This document shows positions 53,705 through 63,114 of a DNA stretch of 64,000 bases, in pieces; position 1 is the stretch's first letter; each line of letters begins with the position of its first letter. Below the pieces are notes generated by a model, which ran no database searches, had not been told where the DNA came from, and saw nothing but the letters and a program-made list of their open reading frames with translations. The position numbers were made by a program, and so were the translations under genes. Origin of the DNA: an uncultured Porphyromonadaceae bacterium (GTDB taxonomy: Bacteria; Bacteroidota; Bacteroidia; Bacteroidales; Coprobacteraceae); assembly GCA_900545915.1 (NCBI GenBank), contig URAV01000016.1, positions 1 to 64,000 on the forward strand, in the 5' to 3' direction.

Positions 53705-54355
53705 ATGAAAAAAGTTTTGTCAGTACCTTTTATTCCGGGTTTGAAAGATCAACCATTGGAAAAAGCGTGTGAGTTACTTGAAGAGAAAGCTGCACGGCAA
53801 AGTGTGGAGTGTGTAAATTGGCCGGAACAATTTCCGTATAAGCCGATTACTATATTTGATATAGCCCGAAGCGAAACGGCTCTTTATATTAAGTATTTTG
53901 TCAGGGGAAATTGTCTGTTGGCATTGAATAGCGAAGATAATTCTCCGGTATGGCAAGATAGCTGTGTAGAGTTTTTTGTACAAGTTCCGGGTGAAACCGA
54001 ATATTATAATTTTGAATTCAACTGTATCGGTACTGCGTTGGCGTCGAAGCGTCAAAGTCGGGAAATATGCACCCATTTCTCTCAGGAGAAGATGGCGCGT
54101 ATAGGGCGTTATGCTTCAGCCGGACATAAACCGTTTCAGGAGATGCAAGGAATATTTGCATGGGAATTGCTTGTTTCCATACCTTTCGATCTGATAGGGG
54201 TTAACCCTGAATCGCTGCCCGAAAAATTATATGCCAATTTCTATAAATGTGCAGACAATTCGAGTTTACCTCATTACTTGAGTTGGAGTCCTATTGAGAC
54301 GGAAAATCCGGATTTTCACAGACCCGAATTTTTTGGAGAAATATATTTTCGATAA
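53705..54355 (+). CDS. CBM9-like carbohydrate-binding protein
   Basis: A 216-aa protein with a beta-sandwich CBM9-like domain covering most of its length. Characteristic segments are SPVWQDSCVEFFVQ, YYNFEFNCIG and the C-terminal HRPEFFGEIYF. Bacteroidota carry stand-alone versions of unknown role. No signal peptide is seen from the start at 53705 (MKKVLSV), so it may be cytosolic. It follows the LysE gene by 11 nt. Confidence 0.8.
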   Translation: MKKVLSVPFIPGLKDQPLEKACELLEEKAARQSVECVNWPEQFPYKPITIFDIARSETALYIKYFVRGNCLLALNSEDNSPVWQDSCVEFFVQVPGETEYYNFEFNCIGTALASKRQSREICTHFSQEKMARIGRYASAGHKPFQEMQGIFAWELLVSIPFDLIGVNPESLPEKLYANFYKCADNSSLPHYLSWSPIETENPDFHRPEFFGEIYFR

Positions 54356-54356
54356 C

Positions 54357-54390
54357 AAAACAGCGAGGTATTGAAACACCTCGCTGTTTT
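54357..54390 (+). terminator. Terminator after the CBM9-like gene
   Basis: A perfect 13-bp stem (54357-54369 and 54378-54390) with an 8-nt loop is followed by GTTTTTTT. It lies between convergent genes. Confidence 0.9.
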
Positions 54391-54409
54391 GTTTTTTTGA
54401 GACTTCTTT

Positions 54410-57307
54410 CTATCTCTTACAGATTGCAGCAAAATCGCAGTATTCACATATTTGAGTATTTTCGGTTTGTTTAAAGGGTATTTCTGTATTAAAAATTTCT
54501 TCGATACATTTATTGAATGTATCTGTAAATTCTTGAATATAAGGGGCGAAGTCGTATATAGGTTGTTCGACTCTCTTCTTATCCATTTTTATTTCATGGA
54601 TGATAGACCAGTCGAATTGTATTTTGAATAAATCTCTGAGATGGTAGATTCCGGGACAAAGTGATTTCGGATGATTTATTTGAGAATATATCATAGCATA
54701 CATGAATACTTGCATAATAGCCTTAGGTCGGTCTTTTTTTTGCGGGTCGAATAGGTCGGACATAGTTTTGAAGGTCGTTTCTCCTTTTCCTGTTTTGTAA
54801 TCGATAATTCTTGTAGTACCGTCTTTTTCATCGATTCGGTCGATAGATCCTTTTAAGCGGATTTGGCGTATTCCGTCGAATGTATGAGTGGTGTCGATGG
54901 GAAATTCGGAATGGAGATAGATGAACGGAGTGTGCTTTCTGTCTGTTATTAAAGTTTGTTTGACATATTTACGGATAATCTCTCCTGTCAAATAATTTTG
55001 TCCTGTCAAAGGTCGTATTCGAGAAGTCTGAAAATAATATTTGGCGAACATGGTTTCTATTAAGTTTGTTAATAGCTTGTCGTCTTTTTGAATCTTTTCG
55101 AGTAAGTCTCCTGTAACGAGCTGCCCCTGCATCCGTTGGTAAATATTTTCCATTACTCCGTGGTAGATGCTTCCGAATGTGCTGGCCTCGATGCTTTCTG
55201 CAACTTCGTCTTCTGCAGATACCCTTTCGACATAGCCTAAATAAAATTTTAAAGGGCAATCGATGTAGGTATTGACAGCACTTGCCGATAAAGCCCGGTC
55301 TCCTCCGGACAGAAATCGGTTTAGCTGTTTTTGAACAAATTCATTTTTAGGTATTTTAATAACCTGATTTTCTTTAACCGTAATATCGTAACTCATGACC
55401 TTTTCTTGAATAGGCACTTGGTAATGATATTTTAGTTGGTAGATGTATCGGCTCATTTCGCCGGTTTGTAATCCTTCGGTACGGGTGTCATATAATAAAT
55501 AAAGTCTTTTTGCCCGATATATCATCCTATAAAAATAATAGGCATAAATGCTGTCTTGATGTTCTATGGTCGAAAGTCCGAATCCCTTGCGTAAATTATG
55601 GGGAATAAATGTATTGGCAGCTTTTGTCATCGGAAATATTCCTTCATTCATAGACAGGATGATCAAGTTCTCGAAGTCGAGAGCTCTGGTTTCCAGAACT
55701 CCCATTATCTGTAAACCGGAAAGAGGTTCACCTCTGAAAGGAATGGAGATACTTCCTGCCATTTTACCGAGTAGTCGGAAAAATGTAGAAACATTCATTT
55801 GTATGTTTTCGTCCTTAATAACATCCTTCAGCCTTTTTACTGTTATATAATAGTGGAATAAAAACTCTTTTTCTATTTCAGAAAATTGTACAGCATGTTC
55901 TTCCTCTTCGGAGTCATTTTGATCATTTGGGAAACCCTGCTGTAAATATTCCAAAATGTTGATCAGATAGTCGGCAGCTTGATTCGCAGTTTCTAAGCTT
56001 ACGAAAAGCAGCTTCAGTAATTCTGTTTTTCCTAATTCCGAAACCGGAATAAATACTTTATTATATTGTTTTATCTCTTTTGATAATAGATTTATTTCCT
56101 TTTCTCCGGAAGATAGTATATATCGGTGACTGAGAATAGAAAGAACTTTTCGATGATAAAATTGGGCCTTACCTTGTACTATGCGGTAATGCTTCTGCAA
56201 ATCGAATATAGATTCCATAAGGCCTGCAACCGGAGTATTAGATAAAGTATATCCCATGGTCACGTTGATCGGGTCGATCGTTTCCGGTATGGAATATAAC
56301 ATCGGGAGTAATAAATGCTCGTCAGGCAAGACGATTGCCGTATTGATTGCTTTTGACGGATCAGGAATAGCTCCGGATGAAATCAATTCGTTCAGGATTT
56401 CTTGTGTCTGTTTAGCTTGCCCTACGGCAGACGGAATACCGATTAATTCTATTTCCGGCCAAGTTTCTTTTCCTTTGTCGTTTGCAAATAATAATTTCGA
56501 AGGAAAGGCCTTACGATTGCGGGAAAGAAAAAATGTAGCCTTATTATATTCATCTTGGAGGGTCGGAGCATCATAATCCCAATAAAAATCGGCAATATCT
56601 AATTCTTTTAGTCGATGCATTAGCATTTCTTCAGAAGTACTTAAAACATTTAAGCCGATAAAAACTACCTGGTTGTAAGGAATGTGCAATTCCTCCCGTT
56701 GTTTTGCTTTCTCCGCTACCTCTCGGAATATCATACCTTCGTATGCGATTCCTTTGGTTTTTAGTTCATCCCGAAGAGCCTTATAAAGAGGATACAGGAT
56801 TTTCCATAAGGCAACGAACTGCATTTTTTTTTCGCTTTCCATTGCCGGTATAAAATGATCCCAAAATCTGCGGATAAACTCTATTTGAGTCTCTGTCAAT
56901 ATATCCGAAAATCTGTTCTCTATCTCTTTCAAATCCTGAATATTGGTGAATAATTCTTTTGCATTTACCACATATTTATCAACATCATCGAAATCATTGA
57001 GAAGCATTTCTCCCCAAAAGACGAAATTATCGAAACTTTCATCGGAGTTACTCAAAGCAATATAATGACGGTAAAGAATAAAAAGCATTTGAATTTTATC
57101 TGCCGGTTGATAAGATGTCAGACGAATAAATAAGTCGTTAATTGTCATTATCGGAGGAGAGAATAACGGATGTCCGGCTACTTCTGCAAGATATTTTTGA
57201 AAAAATATTCCGGCACGGCGATTGGGGAATACGAACGCTAAATTCTGTATTTCCTTACCATATTTTTTATAGAAAGTTTGAGCTATAAGATATAAAAACG
57301 GCTTCAT
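54410..57307 (-). CDS. PD-(D/E)XK nuclease family protein, AddB-like
   Basis: A 965-aa protein resembling the AddB subunit of the AddAB helicase-nuclease that resects double-strand breaks. The C-terminal nuclease motif is IIDYKTG (Asp836, Lys838). Four cysteines, Cys684 (YIDCPLKFYL), Cys954, Cys957 and Cys963 (CEYCDFAAIC), match the iron-sulphur ring that pins the nuclease domain in AddB-type proteins. The N-terminal part is a helicase-like fold (FVFPNRRAG start) without a clear ATP site. The AddA-type helicase partner is not adjacent in this window. Confidence 0.8.
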   Translation of the reverse strand: MKPFLYLIAQTFYKKYGKEIQNLAFVFPNRRAGIFFQKYLAEVAGHPLFSPPIMTINDLFIRLTSYQPADKIQMLFILYRHYIALSNSDESFDNFVFWGEMLLNDFDDVDKYVVNAKELFTNIQDLKEIENRFSDILTETQIEFIRRFWDHFIPAMESEKKMQFVALWKILYPLYKALRDELKTKGIAYEGMIFREVAEKAKQREELHIPYNQVVFIGLNVLSTSEEMLMHRLKELDIADFYWDYDAPTLQDEYNKATFFLSRNRKAFPSKLLFANDKGKETWPEIELIGIPSAVGQAKQTQEILNELISSGAIPDPSKAINTAIVLPDEHLLLPMLYSIPETIDPINVTMGYTLSNTPVAGLMESIFDLQKHYRIVQGKAQFYHRKVLSILSHRYILSSGEKEINLLSKEIKQYNKVFIPVSELGKTELLKLLFVSLETANQAADYLINILEYLQQGFPNDQNDSEEEEHAVQFSEIEKEFLFHYYITVKRLKDVIKDENIQMNVSTFFRLLGKMAGSISIPFRGEPLSGLQIMGVLETRALDFENLIILSMNEGIFPMTKAANTFIPHNLRKGFGLSTIEHQDSIYAYYFYRMIYRAKRLYLLYDTRTEGLQTGEMSRYIYQLKYHYQVPIQEKVMSYDITVKENQVIKIPKNEFVQKQLNRFLSGGDRALSASAVNTYIDCPLKFYLGYVERVSAEDEVAESIEASTFGSIYHGVMENIYQRMQGQLVTGDLLEKIQKDDKLLTNLIETMFAKYYFQTSRIRPLTGQNYLTGEIIRKYVKQTLITDRKHTPFIYLHSEFPIDTTHTFDGIRQIRLKGSIDRIDEKDGTTRIIDYKTGKGETTFKTMSDLFDPQKKDRPKAIMQVFMYAMIYSQINHPKSLCPGIYHLRDLFKIQFDWSIIHEIKMDKKRVEQPIYDFAPYIQEFTDTFNKCIEEIFNTEIPFKQTENTQICEYCDFAAICKR

Positions 57308-57490
57308 ATATGACGATGTAAAATAAATTCTTACAAGTTTACGGAATTTCTGCGGAATAATCGGTAAATCATAAAGAATAACTTTGGTTACATTTAAAAG
57401 ACTATTTAAATTTTACACAAACATTTTTGAGCGATTGTGATAAATTTATTAGCTTTATCCATTCAAAAAGTAATCGTTAGAGAGATTGTT

Positions 57491-58165
57491 ATGAAAAAGA
57501 AAATTTCATTATTAACTTTGATTGTTGTTATAATAGCATTTGCTTCTTGCAGACAGGCAAGTAGAAATGGCAATGACAATCAACAAGAAAATTCGACAGC
57601 AATGAAAGACTCAGTTAAAACTGTTCCTGTAACCGATGCCGCTGTGATTGTGCTTCTTGCACATCCCGACATTAGTAAAAGTCACATGAATGCCGCGCTT
57701 TCTCAGGCAGTAGCCGGAGTAGAGGGTGTGCAAGTAATCAATATTTACGACTATCCTGTCGCTCCTGATGTTTACCGAGATGTTGTGAAGCAGGCAAAAG
57801 GTATAGTTTATGAGTTCCCGTTTTATTGGATGAGTGCACCCCATTTGTTGAAACAATGGACAGATGAAGTATTCATGGTATTTACACAAGAAGGATTGAT
57901 AGAAGGCAAGGAGTTCATGGTGGTTACCACAACCGGATCTGAAGAGGCCGCTTATCAGCATGACGGACGCAATAAATATACGATGGTTGAGTATTTGCGT
58001 CCTTATGAAGGTCAGGCTAATCACTCGAAAATGATTTGGAATGATCCGCTTGTCGTTTATGGTAATCCGCAAGATGCTACTGCTGCAGAAGAGAATTTAC
58101 GGAATGGCAAAGAAGAATATGAAGTACGTCTGAAAGCGATGGTAGAAAGAGTTAACACCAAATAA
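57491..58165 (+). CDS. Lipoprotein NAD(P)H-dependent oxidoreductase (flavodoxin-like)
   Basis: A 224-aa flavodoxin-2 fold protein of the KefF/MdaB type, which uses FMN or FAD to reduce quinones or other substrates. The core motif VLLAHPDISKSHMN and FEFPFYWMSAPHLLKQWTDE-type segments are present (VYEFPFYWMSAPHLLKQW). Unusually, it has a lipoprotein-like N-terminus (MKKKISLLTLIVVIIAFASC), so it would sit in the envelope rather than the cytosol. The longer frame from 57437 lacks a signal of this kind at its start; the ATG at 57491 is used. It is followed by the MmcQ/YjbR gene after 13 nt. Confidence 0.82.
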   Translation: MKKKISLLTLIVVIIAFASCRQASRNGNDNQQENSTAMKDSVKTVPVTDAAVIVLLAHPDISKSHMNAALSQAVAGVEGVQVINIYDYPVAPDVYRDVVKQAKGIVYEFPFYWMSAPHLLKQWTDEVFMVFTQEGLIEGKEFMVVTTTGSEEAAYQHDGRNKYTMVEYLRPYEGQANHSKMIWNDPLVVYGNPQDATAAEENLRNGKEEYEVRLKAMVERVNTK

Positions 58166-58178
58166 GTAATGCACAATA

Positions 58179-58556
58179 ATGACTGTTGAGGATTTACGTG
58201 ACTATTGTTTGTCACTGCCGGGGGTAACGGAGAAAATGCCTTGGATAGGTCATAAAGTTTATAGCGGCGGCTTATGCTTTTATATATGTGGCAAATGGTT
58301 TTGTTTTTGTGATGTAGATAATTTTGATTTTATCAACATCAAGTTGCCTTCGGAAATGGGAGAGGAGCTCCGGTCTGAATATGATGCTGTCCGACCGGGT
58401 TGGCATATGAATAAGAAATACTGGAATAGTATTTATCCGGGCAGAGACTTGTCTGATGTCCGGATTAAAGAATTGATACGGATTTCTTATGATACGGTAG
58501 TTGCATCATTACCGCTCAAAGACAGAACCGGATTAATGCCACAGGAATCGACCTAA
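58179..58556 (+). CDS. MmcQ/YjbR family protein
   Basis: A 125-aa single-domain protein of the MmcQ/YjbR-like family (SLPGVTEKMPWIGHKVY, RPGWHMNKKYWNSI). The family has a cyclophilin-like or DNA-binding fold and mostly unknown biology. It starts 13 nt after the lipoprotein oxidoreductase and may be co-transcribed. Confidence 0.85.
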   Translation: MTVEDLRDYCLSLPGVTEKMPWIGHKVYSGGLCFYICGKWFCFCDVDNFDFINIKLPSEMGEELRSEYDAVRPGWHMNKKYWNSIYPGRDLSDVRIKELIRISYDTVVASLPLKDRTGLMPQEST

Positions 58557-58766
58557 AATCGATACAGGTTCTTAATATCGGAATATTTTGTAGAAGTATC
58601 GGCTATCGAAGTCGGTACTTTTGCTGTTTTTAAGGATTAACCCGTTGTTCGGTATTGCTGAATTTCTTTGTGGAAGTCTTCGTATTAAGATTTGAACGGT
58701 CATTTTATAGAAGTATGCTTATAAAGATTCGGTGATTTAAAATTCGTTGTAGTGGACGTTTTTTTT

Positions 58767-58774
58767 TACATTTG
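58767..58774 (+). promoter_or_regulatory. -7 box of the ABC-F gene
   Basis: TACATTTG matches TAnnTTTG, 28 nt before the ATG at 58803, with TTG at 58747-58749. The rest of 58557-58760 shows no gene. Confidence 0.55.
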
Positions 58775-58802
58775 CACTTTCATAAAGTAATTATAACCAA
58801 TT

Positions 58803-60755
58803 ATGATTTCAATAGAAGGGTTATCGGTGGAATTTGGCGGAAATCCGCTTTTTGATGATATAACCTATGTGATAAATAAAAAAGATCGAATTGCTCTGGT
58901 CGGGAAGAACGGTGCAGGAAAATCTACTATGTTGAAAATTATTGCCGGGTTGCAACAGCCTACATCGGGGATGGTGAATATTCCTAAAGATATGACAATC
59001 GGGTATTTGCCTCAGCAGATGCAAATATCCGATTCGCGTACGGTAATGAAAGAAGCAGAACAAGCCTTTGCCCATATATTTGAACTTCGGTCACGTATCG
59101 ACCGTATGAATCGGGAGTTGTCAGATCGAACCGATTATGATAGTCAGGATTATCATGATTTAATAGAGCGAGTTACAGATGCGAATGAGCAGTTGACGAT
59201 GATCGGTGCTGCAAATTATCAAGCGGAAATAGAGAAAACATTGATGGGATTGGGATTTGTCAGAGAAGATTTCGATCGCCCGACATCTGAATTCAGCGGT
59301 GGATGGCGCATGCGTATCGAATTGGCGAAATTGCTTTTGCAGCGTCCGGATGTGTTGTTGCTTGATGAGCCCACCAACCATTTGGATATAGAATCGATTC
59401 AGTGGCTGGAAAATTTTTTGGCGACAAGAGCGAATGCCGTAGTATTGGTCTCTCACGACCGGGCATTTATAGATGCGGTGACAACTCGTACCATAGAAAT
59501 TTCATTAGGTCGCATTTATGACTATAAAGTAAATTATTCCAAATATGTTCAGTTACGAGCCGAACGTTTAGAACAGCAGCAACGGGCTTTTGAGAATCAA
59601 CAGAAGCAAATACAAGATACGGAAGCTTTTATCGAACGTTTCAGGTATAAAGCCACAAAAGCTGTTCAAGTGCAATCTCGTATTAAACAGTTGGAAAAAA
59701 TAGATCGAATCGAAGTTGATGAAGTCGATACCTCTCGTCTTAATTTGAAGTTTCCTCCTGCACCTCGTTCCGGAGACTTTCCGGTTATAGGACAAGGTGT
59801 CGGCAAAACTTATGGCGATCATGTCGTTTTTTCGAATGCTGATTTTACGATTCGGCGGGGTGAAAAAGTGGCTTTTGTCGGAAAAAACGGAGAAGGAAAA
59901 TCGACATTGGTAAAGTGCATAATGGGAGAGATCGACTATGACGGAATATTGAAAATCGGTCATAATGTCAAAATCGGGTATTTTGCGCAAAATCAAGCAC
60001 AGTTGTTAGATGAAAATCTGACGGTTTTCGATACGATAGATCGTGTGGCGGTAGGGGATATACGTACCAAAATACGGGATATTTTGGGCGCTTTTATGTT
60101 TGGGGGCGAAGCATCCGACAAAAAAGTAAAAGTTTTGTCGGGAGGGGAAAAGACTCGATTGGCTATGATCCGGCTTTTGCTTGAACCGGTGAATCTTCTG
60201 ATTCTCGATGAGCCTACCAACCATTTAGATATGAAGACTAAGGACATTCTGAAGCAGGCGATAAAAGATTTTAACGGCACGGTAATTGTAGTTTCTCATG
60301 ACAGGGAATTTTTAGACGGTTTAGTCGATAAAGTCTATGAGTTCGGGAACAAGAGAATAAAGGAGCATCTGGGTGGCATTTATGATTTTCTGCAACGAAA
60401 AAAGATGGAAACGTTACAAGATTTGGAGCGTAATAGTAACGTTGATTCGAAATCAGTCTTGAATAATTCCGGAGATAAGGAAATTTCGGGGACGAGGTTG
60501 TCGTATGAAGAACGAAAAGAATTTCAACGTCAGATAAAAAGATTGGAAAAAGCTGTTGCGGATAATGAAAAGCGGGTTGAACAAATAGAGGCGGAAATAC
60601 AGTCTGTTGAAGAGCAATTGGCTTCTCCTGAAGGTGCATCTGATACTCAGCTTTATGAAAAACATGGGGCGTTGAAGAAGGCTCTGGATGTAGTTATGGA
60701 GAATTGGACAGAACACAGTGAGCAACTTGAAAAGTTGCGGTTACAAGATTTATAA
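58803..60755 (+). CDS. ABC-F family ATP-binding protein
   Basis: A 650-aa soluble protein with two ABC ATPase domains and no membrane segments. Walker A is GKNGAGKST and GKNGEGKST; ABC signatures are FSGGWRMR and LSGGEKTR; both halves end in DEPTNHLD. A basic linker joins the halves and a C-terminal coiled coil (about 560-645) follows. ABC-F proteins act on ribosomes, as translation factors or antibiotic-protection factors; this one looks like the housekeeping Uup/EttA type, though which is uncertain. The M13 peptidase follows after 19 nt. Confidence 0.93.
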   Translation: MISIEGLSVEFGGNPLFDDITYVINKKDRIALVGKNGAGKSTMLKIIAGLQQPTSGMVNIPKDMTIGYLPQQMQISDSRTVMKEAEQAFAHIFELRSRIDRMNRELSDRTDYDSQDYHDLIERVTDANEQLTMIGAANYQAEIEKTLMGLGFVREDFDRPTSEFSGGWRMRIELAKLLLQRPDVLLLDEPTNHLDIESIQWLENFLATRANAVVLVSHDRAFIDAVTTRTIEISLGRIYDYKVNYSKYVQLRAERLEQQQRAFENQQKQIQDTEAFIERFRYKATKAVQVQSRIKQLEKIDRIEVDEVDTSRLNLKFPPAPRSGDFPVIGQGVGKTYGDHVVFSNADFTIRRGEKVAFVGKNGEGKSTLVKCIMGEIDYDGILKIGHNVKIGYFAQNQAQLLDENLTVFDTIDRVAVGDIRTKIRDILGAFMFGGEASDKKVKVLSGGEKTRLAMIRLLLEPVNLLILDEPTNHLDMKTKDILKQAIKDFNGTVIVVSHDREFLDGLVDKVYEFGNKRIKEHLGGIYDFLQRKKMETLQDLERNSNVDSKSVLNNSGDKEISGTRLSYEERKEFQRQIKRLEKAVADNEKRVEQIEAEIQSVEEQLASPEGASDTQLYEKHGALKKALDVVMENWTEHSEQLEKLRLQDL

Positions 60756-60774
60756 ACGTAATAATTAAATAATA

Positions 60775-62808
60775 ATGAAACAACTATTGATTTTACCTTT
60801 GGTTGCCGGAGCTTTGGCTACCGGTTGTGCTCCTAAGCCCGGGGCGGAGAAGAGTTTGGCCATAGATCCGTCTAATATGGATACGACTGTGGCTTGTGGA
60901 GATGATTTTTATGAGTATGCTTGTGGAGGGTGGATTAAAAAAAATCCGTTGAAGCCTGAATATGCTCGTTATGGCTCATTCGATGTTTTGGCCGAAAACA
61001 ATCAGAAACAAATGCGCGAGTTAATTGATGAGTTGGAGAAAGCTGAAAATGAACCGGGATCGGTTGCTCAAAAAGTCGGAGATTTATATAAAATGGGATT
61101 AGACAGCGTTCGTCTTAATAAAGAAGGTGTTTCTCCTATTTCGGAAGCTTTGAAAAATATAGCTTCTTTGGATGATAAGGCTGCTTTTGCATCTCTCGTT
61201 GCTCAAATGCATAAAGAAGGATCGTCTCCTTTCTTCCAGTTATATGTAGGCGCTGATGAAAAAAACAGTTCGATGAACATTGTTAATTTATATCAGAGCG
61301 GTATGAGTATGGGAGACCGGGATTATTATTTGTCCGAAGACAGCGCTAACGTAAAAATTCGGGATGCATATAAAAAATATATTAATGAGCTGTTTACATT
61401 GGCAGGTTATTCTGCAGAGAAAGCTGCTGTTGCCGAAAAGAATGTTATGAATATAGAAACGGCATTGGCTAAAGTTGCATTTTCTCGTGAAGAAACCCGG
61501 AATCCGTTGAAAAATTATAATAAAATGCCGATGTCGGATTTTCTAAAACAAATGAACGGTTTTGATTGGAAATCTTATTTTTCAGCTTTAGGTTTGGACT
61601 CTTTAAACGAAATCAACCCTAATCAGTTACCTTTTATAAAAGGTATGGATGCCTTAGTTGGAGGTTTGACCTCTGAAGAAATCCGGGATTATTTGATTTT
61701 TAAGCAAATAAATACGGCTTCGTCTTATTTGAGTGATGATTTTGTTCAGGCGCGTTTTGACTTTTACGGTAAGGTTCTTTCCGGACAGCAAGAATTGAAA
61801 CCTCGTTGGAAGCGTTCGTTGAGTGTAACGGACGGAGCTTTGGGCGAAGCGTTGGGTGAGATGTATGTAGCAAAATATTTTCCGCCTGAAGCAAAAGAAC
61901 GAATGCTTAAATTGGTAGAAAATTTACGAATTTCGTTAGGTGAACATATTGACAGTTTAGAATGGATGAGTGCTGAGACTAAGGCTAAGGCAAAAGAAAA
62001 ACTTGCTGCTTTTTATGTAAAGATCGGTTATCCCGATAAATGGCGTGATTATTCCGGATTAACGATCGATCCGAAAAAATCGTATTGGGATAATGTACGT
62101 GAAGCTGCTATATTCGAGTCTGATTATATGTTGAGCGATGTAAATAAACCGGTCGATAAAACCCGTTGGTTGATGAGTCCGCAGACAGTGAATGCTTATT
62201 ATAATCCGACAACGAACGAAATTTGTTTTCCGGCAGGTATCTTGCAGCCGCCGTTCTTTTATATGGATGCCGACGATGCCGTGAATTATGGAGGCATAGG
62301 CGTTGTAATCGGGCATGAAATGACTCATGGATTTGATGATCAGGGTCGTCAATATGATAAAGATGGAAATCTGAAAGATTGGTGGACGGCAGAAGATGCG
62401 AAGCAGTTCAATTTGAGAGCAGACAAATTGGCCGATCAATACAGCAGTATTATTGTTTTGGATACAGTGCATGCAAACGGACGCTTCACATTGGGTGAGA
62501 ATATTGCCGATCATGGAGGATTGCGGGTCTCTTATACTGCATTTAAGAATGCGACGAAGGGACAGGATTTGAACCCGATCGACGGATTTACTCCCGACCA
62601 GCGTTTTTATTTGGCTTATGCAGGATTATGGGCGCAGAATATCCGGGATGAGGAGATATTGCGATTGACTAAGATCGATCCTCATTCTTTAGGCAAATGG
62701 CGTGTGAATGCTGCGTTACGTAATTTGGAAAGCTTCTTTCAGGCTTTTGGAATCACAGAAAAAGATCCGATGTATATGAAGCCTGAAGACAGGGTAACGA
62801 TTTGGTAA
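60775..62808 (+). CDS. pepO: M13-family zinc metallopeptidase, lipoprotein
   Basis: A 677-aa neprilysin-like peptidase. Zinc ligands are His514 and His518 in HEMTH and Glu575 in ENIADHGG, and CACGGW-like segments are seen in the N-terminal PepO domain (FYEYACGGWIKKNP). An N-terminal hydrophobic stretch ending ATGC suggests a lipoprotein (Cys18). It degrades peptides in the envelope. It follows the ABC-F gene by 19 nt and may be co-transcribed. A terminator lies 24 nt after the stop. Confidence 0.93.
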   Translation: MKQLLILPLVAGALATGCAPKPGAEKSLAIDPSNMDTTVACGDDFYEYACGGWIKKNPLKPEYARYGSFDVLAENNQKQMRELIDELEKAENEPGSVAQKVGDLYKMGLDSVRLNKEGVSPISEALKNIASLDDKAAFASLVAQMHKEGSSPFFQLYVGADEKNSSMNIVNLYQSGMSMGDRDYYLSEDSANVKIRDAYKKYINELFTLAGYSAEKAAVAEKNVMNIETALAKVAFSREETRNPLKNYNKMPMSDFLKQMNGFDWKSYFSALGLDSLNEINPNQLPFIKGMDALVGGLTSEEIRDYLIFKQINTASSYLSDDFVQARFDFYGKVLSGQQELKPRWKRSLSVTDGALGEALGEMYVAKYFPPEAKERMLKLVENLRISLGEHIDSLEWMSAETKAKAKEKLAAFYVKIGYPDKWRDYSGLTIDPKKSYWDNVREAAIFESDYMLSDVNKPVDKTRWLMSPQTVNAYYNPTTNEICFPAGILQPPFFYMDADDAVNYGGIGVVIGHEMTHGFDDQGRQYDKDGNLKDWWTAEDAKQFNLRADKLADQYSSIIVLDTVHANGRFTLGENIADHGGLRVSYTAFKNATKGQDLNPIDGFTPDQRFYLAYAGLWAQNIRDEEILRLTKIDPHSLGKWRVNAALRNLESFFQAFGITEKDPMYMKPEDRVTIW

Positions 62809-62832
62809 ATGATTTTATTTATATAAATCGAG

Positions 62833-62855
62833 CCGGGATTTTATTAAAATCCCGG
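62833..62855 (+). terminator. Terminator after pepO
   Basis: A perfect 10-bp GC-rich stem (62833-62842 and 62846-62855) with a 3-nt loop is followed by TTTTTAT. Confidence 0.9.
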
Positions 62856-62883
62856 TTTTTTATGTAAAATGATACACAAAAAT

Positions 62884-62917
62884 ACTCCGGTAAAAATATT
62901 ATAATTCTTACCGGAGT
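62884..62917. terminator. Second hairpin in the pepO-trpB2 gap
   Basis: A perfect 10-bp inverted repeat (62884-62893 and 62908-62917). Read on the minus strand it is followed by ATTTTTG, so it may help stop transcripts from trpB2. Confidence 0.55.
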
Positions 62918-62949
62918 TTCCTGTTTATTTTAATCAAATCTTAGGACTT

Positions 62950-63108
62950 GTCTCAATTTTACTCGAATCAGTTTTGAGATTTTCTTTCGAGGTTATTTTT
63001 CTGTTTTTACAAGGATGATAGCGGGCTATCTGACGAGTAAAAACGGGAAAAAAGACCGGAAGCAAATACAAAAACGACCTGATAATATTTTTGTCGGAAA
63101 ATTTAGAC
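62950..63108. repeat. Dispersed non-coding repeat, copy 2
   Basis: This element of about 159 bp shares the plan of the copy at 6027-6142: start GTCTCAATT (62950-62958), end AATTTAGAC (63100-63108), and a 39-bp core (63013-63051) with three differences that keeps the GATAGCGGGCTATC palindrome. It is longer by about 40 bp through two inserts. It ends 6 nt before the trpB2 stop codon and has no open frame. Confidence 0.75.
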
Positions 63109-63114
63109 AGGCTT

